Source of the DNA: an uncultured Collinsella sp.
GTDB lineage: Bacteria > Actinomycetota > Coriobacteriia > Coriobacteriales > Coriobacteriaceae
DNA: 31,359 nt
Direction: 5' to 3'
Assembly: GCA_958436995.1 (NCBI GenBank)
Contig: CAUBMI010000020.1
Span: 1 to 31,359 of the forward strand
Positions 22,809 through 30,876 of this stretch are shown one piece after another. The notes under the pieces are model-generated. The model was not told where the DNA came from. It saw nothing but the letters and a program-made list of their open reading frames with translations, and made no database searches. Each line of letters opens with the position of its first letter. Within the stretch, counting starts at the first letter, position 1. The translations under genes were made by a program, and so were the position numbers.

Positions 22809-23846
22809 ATGGGTAAGTACATCGTTAAACGTGTGCTTCAGTTCATCCCGGTGTTTTTGGGCGTTACGCTGATTCTGTTCGCCCTCCAGAATATCGTGCC
22901 GGGAGATCCGATCAAGCTGATCGGTGGAGACAAGGCTCTGTCCCCCGAGGTGGAGCTTCAGCTTCGCGTTCGCTATCACCTGGTCCAGACGGACGAGGAC
23001 GGCAACGCGATCCTTGACGAGAACGGCGACCCCGTTCAAACGTCGCTCGTGGACCGTTACTTGTATTACATGAACGGCCTGCTTCATGGCGATCTGGGCA
23101 ATTCGTACCAGCGCAAGCTGCCGGTTACGGAAATCTTTGCCCAGAAGTATCCGTATACGGTCAAACTTGCCGCGTGCGCCATCGTGCTCGAGGCAATCAT
23201 GGGTATCGGTGCGGGTATCATTTCGGCGGTTAAGCGTTATTCCTTCTGGGATATTTTGGTAACGCTCACCACGTCGATTCTCGTTGCCGTCCCGGCCTTC
23301 TGGCTCGGTATGTTGCTGCAGCTGTTCTTTGGCGTCATTCTCAAGGACGCCACGGGCGGTGCATTCTCCATGCCGATCTCGGGTGCCGGCGGTTCCAGCT
23401 CTCAGTATCAGGATTGGATGCACTATGTGCTTCCGACCATTACGCTGGCTTCGGTTTCGACTGCTTATGCCGCCCGCATTATGCGCTCGCAGCTGCTTGA
23501 CGTCATGAACCAGGATTACATCCGTACGGCAAAGGCCAAGGGTCTCTCCAATCGCGCGATCATTATCAAGCATGCGCTTAAGAATGCACTCATCCCCGTC
23601 GTTACGTATATTGGTGTCGACTTCGGCGGCATGCTTTCGGGCGCCATCCTGACCGAGACGGTCTTTAACTGGCCCGGCATCGGCTTCGAGGTCTACCGCG
23701 CCATTAGCATGCGCGACTGGCCCATCGTTATGGGCGGCGTTACGCTCATTGTTGTCGTCGTTATGGTGATCAACCTGCTCGTCGACATTAGCTATGCATT
23801 CCTCGACCCGCGCATCCGCCTTGGCGGTCCGTCGGATAAGGCCTAA
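22809..23846 (+). CDS. oppB: Oligopeptide ABC transporter permease OppB
   Basis: This 345-residue membrane protein starts with the OppB-type MGKYIVKRVLQFIPVFLGVTLILF and has P-G-D-P just after it. The cytoplasmic docking loop (DVMNQDYIRTAKAKGLSNRA then ALKNALIPV) lies at about residues 230-260. There are about six hydrophobic segments with a long periplasmic insert after the first. GGGGAG lies before the ATG. It works with OppC as the membrane channel of the importer. Confidence 0.93.
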   Translation: MGKYIVKRVLQFIPVFLGVTLILFALQNIVPGDPIKLIGGDKALSPEVELQLRVRYHLVQTDEDGNAILDENGDPVQTSLVDRYLYYMNGLLHGDLGNSYQRKLPVTEIFAQKYPYTVKLAACAIVLEAIMGIGAGIISAVKRYSFWDILVTLTTSILVAVPAFWLGMLLQLFFGVILKDATGGAFSMPISGAGGSSSQYQDWMHYVLPTITLASVSTAYAARIMRSQLLDVMNQDYIRTAKAKGLSNRAIIIKHALKNALIPVVTYIGVDFGGMLSGAILTETVFNWPGIGFEVYRAISMRDWPIVMGGVTLIVVVVMVINLLVDISYAFLDPRIRLGGPSDKA

Positions 23847-23860
23847 GGGAGGTACGTCTC

Positions 23861-24796
23861 ATGCAGGAAACTGATTCTCAGTCTCAGGAGCAGGCTACCG
23901 CCACCAAGGCCGCATCTGCTCCCGCCAAGTCTCGCACGCTGTGGGGCGACGCTTTTAAGCGTCTTCGTAAGAACAAGCTCGCCGTTATCGGTGTCTGCTG
24001 GATCATCATCGTTGTTGTGGTCGCCCTGACCGCCGATCTGTGGGCTAAGCCCTGGCTCGGCTCTCCTACGGCTTCTGACTCGACCACCATGGCCGAGACT
24101 TCGCTGCTGGCTCCGTGTGCCGAGCACCCGTTTGGCACCGACTCTCTTGGTCGTGACATTCTCGTCCGTGTTATCTACGGTGCACGCGTTTCGCTTTCCG
24201 TCGGTATTATGGCCACCGCCATCTCTACGGTGATCGGTCTGGTCATGGGCGCCCTTGCCGGTTTCTATGGCGGCATCTGGGATACGATCATCATGCGCTG
24301 TGCGGATATCTTCCTGGCGTTCCCGTACGTGCTGTTCGTTGTTGCCATGATTGCCGTTATCGGCCGTGGTCTTCAGAATGTTTTCATCGCCATCGGTATT
24401 CTCGGCTGGCCCTCGATTGCCCGTGTCTTCCGATCCGCGATCCTGACAGTCAAGGAAAACGACTATGTTGACGCTGCGCGCGCGATGGGTGCATCCGATG
24501 CTCGTATCGTGATGCGCCATATCTTCCCGAACTCCGTTGCTTCTATCGTGGTCTACGCGACCATGAACATTGGTGGCGCTATTCTGACCGAGTCCGCTCT
24601 GTCCTTCCTCGGCATGGGCGTTATCCCGCCTACGCCTTCGTGGGGCTCCATGATTCAGGACGGTCAGCAGTATCTTCTGACTGCTCCCTGGATGATGATC
24701 ATGCCCGGTCTGGCAATTCTCTCGACGGTGCTCGCCTTCACCCTGCTGGGTGACGGTCTGCGCGACGCCCTCGACGTCAAGATGAAGGACGCATAA
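23861..24796 (+). CDS. oppC: Oligopeptide ABC transporter permease OppC
   Basis: This 311-residue permease has a polar N-terminal tail of about 35 residues (Gln/Ala/Ser rich), then the OppC pattern FKRLRKNKLAVIGV, the HPFGTDSLGRDILVRVIYGAR motif, and the docking loop (ENDYVDAARAMGASDARI, about residues 200-217). It begins 14 nt after oppB with GGGAGG at good spacing, and stops 2 nt before oppD. Confidence 0.94.
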   Translation: MQETDSQSQEQATATKAASAPAKSRTLWGDAFKRLRKNKLAVIGVCWIIIVVVVALTADLWAKPWLGSPTASDSTTMAETSLLAPCAEHPFGTDSLGRDILVRVIYGARVSLSVGIMATAISTVIGLVMGALAGFYGGIWDTIIMRCADIFLAFPYVLFVVAMIAVIGRGLQNVFIAIGILGWPSIARVFRSAILTVKENDYVDAARAMGASDARIVMRHIFPNSVASIVVYATMNIGGAILTESALSFLGMGVIPPTPSWGSMIQDGQQYLLTAPWMMIMPGLAILSTVLAFTLLGDGLRDALDVKMKDA

Positions 24797-24798
24797 GG

Positions 24799-25890
24799 AT
24801 GAAGAAGAACAAGAACTATGTGGACCTGAAGGACCAGCCGGTTCCCGAGGGCCAGCATCTGCTCGAGGTCGATGACCTTAAGATGTATTTCCACACCGAG
24901 GATGGCATCGTTCGCGCCGTCGACGGTGTGTCCTACACGCTCGATCGTGGCGAGACCCTGGGCGTCGTCGGCGAGTCCGGCTCCGGTAAGTCTGTGACCG
25001 CCATGACCATCATGGGCCTCATCTCGATGCCTCCGGGAAAGATTGAGGGCGGCGACGTTCGCTACCGCGGTCGTTCGATCCTCGAGATGACCGAGGAAGA
25101 AATGCAGCATATTCGCGGCAACGATATCGCGATGATCTTCCAGGATCCTATGACCTCCCTTAACCCGGTCTATAAGATCGGCAAGCAGGTGGGCGAGGGA
25201 CTTCGTCTGCACCGTGGCTACTCCAAGCAGGAGGCGCTCAAGCGCGCCACCGAGCTTTTGGATCTCGTTGGCATTCCCGAGCCCGAGAAGCGCGTCAACG
25301 AGTATCCGCACCAGTTCTCTGGTGGCATGCGTCAGCGCGTCATGATCGCCATGGCCCTTGCCTGTGATCCCGATATTCTGATTGCCGACGAGCCCACGAC
25401 TGCCCTGGACGTTACCATTCAGGCTCAGATTATTGAGCTGATGCAGGAAATGCAGGAGAAGAACGGCAACGCCATTATCATGATTACCCATGACCTGGGC
25501 GTTGTCGCCGATATGGCCGACAAAATCATGGTTATGTACGCCGGCCGTCCCGTCGAGTTCGGTACTGCCGAAGAGATCTTCTACGAGAGCCGTCATCCCT
25601 ACACCTGGGGCCTTATCCGCTCCATCCCGGAGCAGGCTATCGATGAGAAGAAGCCGCTGACGCCGATTCACGGCAACCCGCCCTCGCTCATGAACCTGCC
25701 CGAGGGTTGCGTGTTCTCGCCTCGTTGCCCCTATGCGACCGATAAGTGCCGCAAGCAGCGTCCTGAGCGTGTTGTCACTGAGTCTGGCCATTATTCCGCG
25801 TGCCACTACTCCGGCGACCCCGAGTTCCTCAAGAATGCTCCTGCGACGTCCCGTACGCGCAAGGATTCCGAGAAGGGAGGCGAGGCGTAA
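24799..25890 (+). CDS. oppD: Oligopeptide ABC transporter ATPase OppD
   Basis: This 363-residue ATPase has Walker A GESGSGKS (from residue 58), signature FSGGMRQRV (from 173) and Walker B ILIADEP (about 194-200). The C-terminal oligopeptide-transporter domain keeps four cysteines, Cys304, Cys310, Cys317 and Cys335 (C-x5-C-x6-C-x17-C, in GCVFSPRCPYATDKC ... SACHY). A similar set holds an iron-sulfur cluster in the OppD of the mycobacterial importer, as I recall; whether it does here is untested. The start is 2 nt after the oppC stop. Confidence 0.95.
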   Translation: MKKNKNYVDLKDQPVPEGQHLLEVDDLKMYFHTEDGIVRAVDGVSYTLDRGETLGVVGESGSGKSVTAMTIMGLISMPPGKIEGGDVRYRGRSILEMTEEEMQHIRGNDIAMIFQDPMTSLNPVYKIGKQVGEGLRLHRGYSKQEALKRATELLDLVGIPEPEKRVNEYPHQFSGGMRQRVMIAMALACDPDILIADEPTTALDVTIQAQIIELMQEMQEKNGNAIIMITHDLGVVADMADKIMVMYAGRPVEFGTAEEIFYESRHPYTWGLIRSIPEQAIDEKKPLTPIHGNPPSLMNLPEGCVFSPRCPYATDKCRKQRPERVVTESGHYSACHYSGDPEFLKNAPATSRTRKDSEKGGEA

Positions 25891-26919
25891 ATGGCAGATA
25901 AGAACGAGCGCACTCCGCTGCTGAAGGTCGAGCACCTCTCTAAGGAATTCCCCGCCGAGTCCGGCATGTTCGCCAAGCGCTTCTCCAAGCGTGTCGTCTC
26001 TGCCGTGAATGACATTTCGTTCGAGATTTATCCGGGCGAGACCTTTGGCCTGGTCGGCGAGTCAGGTTGCGGTAAGTCCACCACGGGTCGCACCATCATG
26101 CGCCTGACCAAGCCGACTGCCGGTAAGGTGTTCTTCCAGGGTAAAGATGTTGCCGAGATGAGCAAGCATGAGATCAAGGACATGCGTCGTGAGATGCAGT
26201 TTATCTTCCAGGATCCTTATGCTTCGCTCAATCCTCGTATGACCATCGGCGAGATCGTCTCCGAGCCCATGACCATTCACGGCGTGGGAACCAAGGAGGA
26301 GCGCATTGAGCGCGTCCGCGAGCTTCTCGACGTCGTCGGCCTGAACCCCGAGCACATCAACCGCTATCCGCACGAGTTCTCGGGCGGTCAGCGTCAGCGT
26401 GTCGGCATCGCCCGCGCGTTCGCTCTGAAGCCCAAGCTGATCATCTGCGATGAGCCCGTTTCCGCTCTGGATGTTTCCATTCAGGCCCAGGTTCTGAACC
26501 TGCTCAAGGAGCTTCAGGACAAGTTCGGTACCGCATATCTGTTTATCGCCCACGACCTGTCCGTCGTGCAGCACATCTCCGATCGCGTTGCCGTTATGTA
26601 TCTGGGTAAGATGGTCGAGGTTTCGGACTGGAAGACGCTCTATAGCGAGCCTCACCATCCGTACACGCAGTCGCTGCTATCTGCTGTGCCGGTGCCCGAT
26701 CCGGATATCCAGAAGACCCGCAAGCGCATCATCCTCGCCGGCGATCCGCCGTCGCCGCTGGATCCGCCGACCGGCTGCCGTTTCCACACGCGCTGCCCGA
26801 TCGCGCAGGGCATCTGCTCCGAGAAACTTCCTGAGTTTAAGGAAGTTGCCCCGGGCCACTGCTGCGCCTGCCACTTCGCGGAGCCGTTCCCGATCAAGGA
26901 ATCTCACATCGACCTGTAG
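25891..26919 (+). CDS. oppF: Oligopeptide ABC transporter ATPase OppF
   Basis: This 342-residue ATPase has Walker A GESGCGKST (from residue 56), signature FSGGQRQRV (from 163) and Walker B LIICDEP (about 183-189). Its tail keeps Cys296, Cys302, Cys309 and Cys327, the same spacing as in OppD. The ATG directly follows the oppD stop, with GGGAGG upstream. It ends the opp operon, and the nested palindrome at 26934 begins 14 bases after its stop. Confidence 0.95.
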   Translation: MADKNERTPLLKVEHLSKEFPAESGMFAKRFSKRVVSAVNDISFEIYPGETFGLVGESGCGKSTTGRTIMRLTKPTAGKVFFQGKDVAEMSKHEIKDMRREMQFIFQDPYASLNPRMTIGEIVSEPMTIHGVGTKEERIERVRELLDVVGLNPEHINRYPHEFSGGQRQRVGIARAFALKPKLIICDEPVSALDVSIQAQVLNLLKELQDKFGTAYLFIAHDLSVVQHISDRVAVMYLGKMVEVSDWKTLYSEPHHPYTQSLLSAVPVPDPDIQKTRKRIILAGDPPSPLDPPTGCRFHTRCPIAQGICSEKLPEFKEVAPGHCCACHFAEPFPIKESHIDL

Positions 26920-26933
26920 TCGGCTGTTTGTCC

Positions 26934-27065
26934 GGGCCCGTGCTGGACTTAGTTTTCAGAACGTCCTCGACCATGGAAACCCCCTTATCCTGCTCCTTCG
27001 GAGCTGTGGATAAGGGGGTTTCCTGGTCTGCGGAATGTTCTGAAAACTAAGTCCAGCACGGGCCC
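26934..27065. repeat. 132-bp nested palindrome with 29-bp perfect arms
   Basis: Bases 26934-26962 (starting GGGCCCGTGCTGGAC) are the exact reverse complement of 27037-27065. Inside, 26975-26990 (GGAAACCCCCTTATCC) is the exact reverse complement of 27008-27023, and at the tip GCTCC pairs with GGAGC around TTC. Only about 10-13 unpaired bases separate the outer and middle stems on each side. It could be the opp terminator, a MITE-like element with terminal inverted repeats, or a dispersed palindromic repeat. No clear target duplication flanks it, and no T run follows it. Confidence 0.85.
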
Positions 27066-27127
27066 TGTGTTACCGCTGCAGGGGGGCGATTCCTTGATCG
27101 CTTACTTAATCTAATAGGAAAGTTAGT

Positions 27128-27153
27128 GAGGCCGGAGCTTTGGCTCCGGCCTC
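27128..27153. repeat. Simple hairpin, 11-bp arms
   Basis: GAGGCCGGAGC pairs exactly with GCTCCGGCCTC around TTTG. There is no T run after it. It lies between the two nested palindromes. Confidence 0.7.
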
Positions 27154-27163
27154 CCCATATAAG

Positions 27164-27182
27164 GGCTCGGCTTTGCCGAGCC
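27164..27182. repeat. Simple hairpin, 8-bp arms
   Basis: GGCTCGGC pairs exactly with GCCGAGCC around TTT. It lies 10 bases after the previous hairpin and has the same loop type. Confidence 0.65.
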
Positions 27183-27242
27183 ACCAAATTTGCATCAGCC
27201 CCAGAACATGTTTGAGAACTGTGCCTGGAGTATGTGTTGGTA

Positions 27243-27367
27243 GGCCCCGAATCGGTGTTGCCTCCCGGCGCATTCCGCAGGGGGAGCGATATTTTGCAGC
27301 ACGAAGTGCGTAGCAAAATATCGCCCATGCCCGAGGACGCGTCGGGAGGCAACACCGATTCGGGGCC
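27243..27367. repeat. 125-bp nested palindrome with 25-bp perfect arms
   Basis: Bases 27243-27267 (starting GGCCCCGAATCGGTG) are the exact reverse complement of 27343-27367. Inside, GCGATATTTTGC (27286-27297) is the exact reverse complement of 27313-27324, and at the tip GCAC pairs with GTGC around GAA. Its three-level plan matches that of the palindrome at 26934-27065, though the sequence differs. It lies upstream of the tRNA-Leu promoter. Confidence 0.85.
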
Positions 27368-27405
27368 GGGCATACGGATTTACCTGCGCATTTACAAATT
27401 CGTAA

Positions 27406-27454
27406 ACTTTTTTGAAAAAAGTGCTTGCACAGTTCTCGAATCATAGGTTATTAT
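27406..27454 (+). promoter_or_regulatory. tRNA-Leu promoter with A/T upstream element
   Basis: ACTTTTTTGAAAAAAGT at 27406-27422, a perfect 17-base dyad, lies just before a -35 box TTGCAC (27425-27430). The -10 box TATTAT (27449-27454) follows after 18 bases. The start would be near 27461. A near-identical element precedes the tRNA cluster at 30877. Confidence 0.75.
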
Positions 27455-27511
27455 CTTCCTCGTTGAACGCGCGGGTCGAACAAAACGAACTGCGAATCAA
27501 CAACATAGCAT

Positions 27512-27601
27512 GTCGGAGTGGCGGAATTGGCAGACGCGCTAGCTTGAGGTGCTAGTGACCGCTTTTTGGTCATGCGGGTTCAAGTCCCGCCTCCGACACC
27601 A
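27512..27601 (+). tRNA. tRNA-Leu (anticodon GAG), CCA encoded
   Basis: The acceptor arms GTCGGAG and CTCCGAC pair fully, followed by A and an encoded CCA. The anticodon stem CTAGC/GCTAG encloses the loop TTGAGGT with anticodon GAG. The long variable arm (TGACCGCTTTTTGGTCA) marks a class II tRNA. The T arm GCGGG-TTCAAGT-CCCGC is regular. Confidence 0.96.
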
Positions 27602-27612
27602 TCGCATTTGAG

Positions 27613-27634
27613 AAGCCTCTTCGGAGGCTTTTTT
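27613..27634 (+). terminator. Terminator after tRNA-Leu
   Basis: AAGCCTC pairs with GAGGCTT around a TTCG tetraloop, followed by TTTT. It ends the tRNA transcript 26 bases before the phosphatase gene, which therefore needs its own promoter or read-through. Confidence 0.88.
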
Positions 27635-27660
27635 GTTACCGATAGACGGTGGGGTCCACG

Positions 27661-30006
27661 ATGGAAACGCTTGAACGCAACGAGTGGGCAGACGTTGCCC
27701 AACTAGTCGAGATCACGAGCGATGCTGTCATCATCTGCGAGCTCGACGGAACCATTCTGCATGTGAATAATCGCTTACTTGGTTTGATGTGCGAGGAACG
27801 CGCTGACGTTATCGGTGGAGATGTTAAAGACGTCCTGTACTCGTCCGCTTTTGAACGTGCGACGGAACATCGTCTGCCATTTGAAACTGATGGCTCCGAG
27901 AACGAACTGATGCTCAAGCTGAGTGACGGCTCTTTTATTCCCGTCTTGGTTCGTGCGGGCTCCGTAACGCCTCCACGCATCTTTGGGCGCCGCGCACCAC
28001 GTGTCCTGGTGGCGCTTCACAGTATCGAGGAACAGTATTCTCACGACCGGCAACTCAAGCGTGCATTATCGGAGCTTAGAGTGGCGAACAAGCGTCTCTC
28101 TGGCACGCTCTCGGTCATTATGAGCACTGTGGGCTCCGATGAGTTACCCAGCCTGCTTGATACCGTTTTGAACCAGCTTGTAGGAACGCTCGATGCTTCG
28201 GGTGCCGCTATCTATTTTTCTGAGAGCGGCGGCTTTAAGCTTCGCGGTGTTTCCAAGGAGCTGCTCGACAGCTACCTGCCCGAGTTTTTGCCGTATGGCG
28301 CTGGCATTCCGACGTATGTTCTTCGCGAGTCGCGTGCCTGTCGCTTGTCGATCCAACAGGACCTTGAGGGCGATAAGGCCGCCTCCGGTATGTTCATGGA
28401 CCTGGATAATCGTTCAAAGCACCTGTTGCGCATGCAGGATATGCCTCCGTACCGCAGTGAAATCTGTCTTCCCGTTTTTTACGGTACGCAGATCCTCGGC
28501 GTGCTGGAAGTTGGTTGGAAACGCCCCCAGGCACCGCTCGCCTATGACGTTAATGTGCTCGAGGTCATTTGCGATTACCTGTCTATCCAGCTGGTCGGCA
28601 TGGCATCGAGCCTTCGCTCCCGTCGCACGGCCGAGCTTGGTCGTTCCCTCAATGTGCTGCGTGATGAGTTGTTTACCTTTCTAGACGATTCCGCCGCGGC
28701 TACCCAGGCGGTATCGTCCGAGATCTGCAATATGCTCAACTGCCATTTTTGCCCTATTGAGTATGACGCCAGTCTGGATTCCTACGTCATAGATTTTGAA
28801 GGCGGCAGTCGCGTTGCTTTGCCGGACGATCCCGAGAAGCTTTTCTTTTCCACGACGGCGCCAGCGGCACGTTTGGGGGCTGCCCCTGATGGCTTTGAGG
28901 CATCTGTTTTGGGCGGCACGAGTGCCGAGGACCTTAAACACGTCCGTATAACTCGCGTTGACGAATCGATGCCTATGGGAGGCTGGCTTAGGGCACATGG
29001 CCTGCCTTGCCAGGGTCTCTACGTCGACGCCGGCATCGAGGCGGGGCGCCCGCGCTCTGAGGGCGATGGCAAGCACAGTAACGACGCGATCGTTCCTGCT
29101 TCTGTTGCGAAGGGGCCGACGACGCGTGCGCTGCTGCTTCGTGATGGTAGCCAAGAGCCGATTGATGACCTTGAATATGACTACTTGGTGCACTTGGCTC
29201 ATGACTTTGAACTGATCTATGAAGGCGAATCTCAAAAGCGTGAGGAGCGCCATATCGCTCAGACCCTCCAGATTGGCATGAGAAATTCACTGGGGGATGT
29301 TCCGGGAATCGCCGCCGATTCGGTGTACCTGTCGGCCACGAACTCGGCGTTGGTCGGCGGCGATTTCTATACGCTCATCCGTCTTCCCGACGATTGCGCC
29401 GTCATGATTCTGGGCGATGTGTCTGGCAAAGGCATTGAGGCTGCATCGATGTCCGCACTCGTCAAGACGGCCCTGACGGCATATGCCTGGGAGGGCGCTG
29501 GACCGGCCCGCATGGCACGCTCTCTTAACAGCATGCTTATGGGCTTTTCGAGGGTCGAGACGTTCGTGACGGCCTTTATCGCCAAGATTGACCTTAAAGC
29601 CGGACGTGCAACGTATTGTTCGGCGGGCCATCCTCCGACCATGGTCATCAGGCCAGAGTCGATGCCGCTGGGTGGCGGCGAGGCTCGTGGGGGAGAGGTC
29701 GAGCTGCTTGGATGCCAATCGGGGGTAATCGGTGCCTTTGAGAGCATGGTGTACGAGACAGGCGTGTTTACGTTCGCTCCTGGTGACATGCTATTTATGT
29801 ACACCGACGGAACAATCGAAGCGCGTGACCGCTCGGGTGCTTTCTTTGGCGAGCAGCGCCTTCGCGACCTTCTGCTCTCTGTCTCGGGTGAGGGCGTGTC
29901 GGGCATTTGCGGCAAGGTCTTGGGCGAGCTTGACCGATTTACCGAATCGGCGCTGGACGATGACATTGCATTGGTGTCCCTTGAGTTTTTACGGGGTCGT
30001 TCATAG
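27661..30006 (+). CDS. PAS-GAF sensor with PP2C/SpoIIE-type serine phosphatase domain
   Basis: This 781-residue protein has no membrane segment. Residues about 10-120 form a PAS-like domain (VEITSDAVIICELDGTILHVNNRLLGL). A short coiled stretch leads to a GAF domain (about 150-320, ending EICLPVFYGTQILGVLEVGWK ... ICDYLSIQL). Residues about 335-520 look like a second, degenerate GAF-like region that I cannot name. Residues about 545-780 are a PP2C phosphatase: VGGDFY (Asp568), GDVSGKG (Asp586), CSAGHPP, YTDGTIEA (Asp716) and DDDIAL (766-771), so all metal ligands are present. Such proteins remove phosphate from STAS-domain anti-sigma antagonists; the next gene encodes one. ATG 27661 follows GGTGGGG. 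The signal sensed and the sigma factor controlled are unknown. Confidence 0.85.
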   Translation: METLERNEWADVAQLVEITSDAVIICELDGTILHVNNRLLGLMCEERADVIGGDVKDVLYSSAFERATEHRLPFETDGSENELMLKLSDGSFIPVLVRAGSVTPPRIFGRRAPRVLVALHSIEEQYSHDRQLKRALSELRVANKRLSGTLSVIMSTVGSDELPSLLDTVLNQLVGTLDASGAAIYFSESGGFKLRGVSKELLDSYLPEFLPYGAGIPTYVLRESRACRLSIQQDLEGDKAASGMFMDLDNRSKHLLRMQDMPPYRSEICLPVFYGTQILGVLEVGWKRPQAPLAYDVNVLEVICDYLSIQLVGMASSLRSRRTAELGRSLNVLRDELFTFLDDSAAATQAVSSEICNMLNCHFCPIEYDASLDSYVIDFEGGSRVALPDDPEKLFFSTTAPAARLGAAPDGFEASVLGGTSAEDLKHVRITRVDESMPMGGWLRAHGLPCQGLYVDAGIEAGRPRSEGDGKHSNDAIVPASVAKGPTTRALLLRDGSQEPIDDLEYDYLVHLAHDFELIYEGESQKREERHIAQTLQIGMRNSLGDVPGIAADSVYLSATNSALVGGDFYTLIRLPDDCAVMILGDVSGKGIEAASMSALVKTALTAYAWEGAGPARMARSLNSMLMGFSRVETFVTAFIAKIDLKAGRATYCSAGHPPTMVIRPESMPLGGGEARGGEVELLGCQSGVIGAFESMVYETGVFTFAPGDMLFMYTDGTIEARDRSGAFFGEQRLRDLLLSVSGEGVSGICGKVLGELDRFTESALDDDIALVSLEFLRGRS

Positions 30007-30047
30007 ACGACGCTGGGCGGGCTGAATCCGTACGGTTGGGGAAACGA

Positions 30048-30092
30048 ATGCATCGAGTGGGCTTTTTTGGGGAACCATGGTCGTATGAATGA
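30048..30092 (+). CDS. Possible 14-residue leader peptide
   Basis: An ATG behind TTGGGGAAACGA opens the frame MHRVGFFGEPWSYE, whose TGA (30090-30092) overlaps the start of the next gene (ATG 30085). This could couple translation to the downstream gene. It may be chance. Confidence 0.25.
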   Translation: MHRVGFFGEPWSYE

Positions 30093-30831
30093 GTGGAATG
30101 ACATAGCGGTTTTGACGCCACCAGGCGATATCGACATCGCCACGGTGCCTGCGCTGCGTCGGCGGTTGGATGCTTTGATTGGCCGCGGCGTGCGTCGTGT
30201 CGTCATCAACTGTCAGGCTGTTAGCTTTATCGATTCGACGGGCTTGGCATTCCTGCTTACGCGCGCTCGTGAGCTCATGAGGCGAGAAGGCCTGCTTTCG
30301 CTCGTCAATGCATCGGGTGAAGTTGTTCGCTTTTTGGAGATTGCTCGTCTTGTCGATATCCTTCATGTCGCGGGGCCGGCACGGGAGTCTATTCCCGCCA
30401 TTCCGGTGGGGGAGCTGCCTCGCTGGAGTAAGAGCGTCGAGGTCCGTCAGGGTATCGAGAATCTTCCATACTACCGACATCGCATCGCCGAACTCCTTGA
30501 ATCGCTTCCGTTGCGCCGCGACGAGCGCTACGATGTCGCATTGGCGTCGGGGGAGGCGCTGGGTAATGCCTATGACCATGCGGGCGGTATCGGGTGCGTC
30601 CTGACGGTTCAGGCCTATGGCGATCGCGTTGTGGTTGAGGTGCTTGATCGAGGTGCCGGCTATTCTATCGATGAAACGAGCGAACCGGTCGCATCTGAGG
30701 AGCGCGGCCGTGGTATCAAGCTTATGCGTATGCTCGTCGATAACGTGGAGGTTGCTCATCGTACGGACGGCGCCGGCACGCGCGTGCAGATGGTGAAGCT
30801 GTTTAGCGGAGCGCTGGAATCGTGTGCCTAG
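30085..30831 (+). CDS. Fused STAS antagonist and HATPase anti-sigma kinase
   Basis: This 248-residue protein joins two parts that are normally separate partners. Residues about 5-100 are a STAS domain (GDIDIATVPALRRRLD ... FIDSTGLAFLL) with the phospho-acceptor Ser51 in D-S-T-G-L. Residues about 120-245 are an RsbW/SpoIIAB-type GHKL ATPase with N box EALGNAYDHA (Glu157, Asn161), G1 box DRGAGY (from 188) and G2 box RGRGIKLM (about 207-214). The phosphatase gene just upstream would reset Ser51. The start at ATG 30085 has GGGGAA ten bases upstream, which is somewhat far. No sigma factor gene is next to it, so the final target is unknown. It could act on itself in cis or on a separate partner. 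Confidence 0.85.
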   Translation: MNEWNDIAVLTPPGDIDIATVPALRRRLDALIGRGVRRVVINCQAVSFIDSTGLAFLLTRARELMRREGLLSLVNASGEVVRFLEIARLVDILHVAGPARESIPAIPVGELPRWSKSVEVRQGIENLPYYRHRIAELLESLPLRRDERYDVALASGEALGNAYDHAGGIGCVLTVQAYGDRVVVEVLDRGAGYSIDETSEPVASEERGRGIKLMRMLVDNVEVAHRTDGAGTRVQMVKLFSGALESCA

Positions 30832-30876
30832 CCAATCGCTTTAGCGCGTTTAGCTACTAAGAACATGCGGCAGACA

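Larger units (their letters stand above)
26920..27511. other. Gene-free stretch dominated by inverted repeats (592 bp)
   Basis: No believable coding frame lies here; the short open frames cross the palindromes. In order it holds a 132-bp nested palindrome, a 5-bp GCGAT/ATCGC dyad near 27090, two simple hairpins, a 125-bp nested palindrome, and the tRNA-Leu promoter. These are listed separately. Confidence 0.8.

Noticed and set aside
26934..27065. Classical insertion sequence
   Set aside because: There is no transposase frame and no clear target duplication; at most it could be a non-autonomous element.
27234..27446. Open frames on both strands across the 27243-27367 palindrome with similar translations
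   Set aside because: The similarity of the two translations is a direct result of the inverted repeat; there is no ribosome site or family feature.
26920..27511. CRISPR array
   Set aside because: The repeats are inverted pairs of different sequence, not direct repeats with regular spacers, and no cas gene is present.
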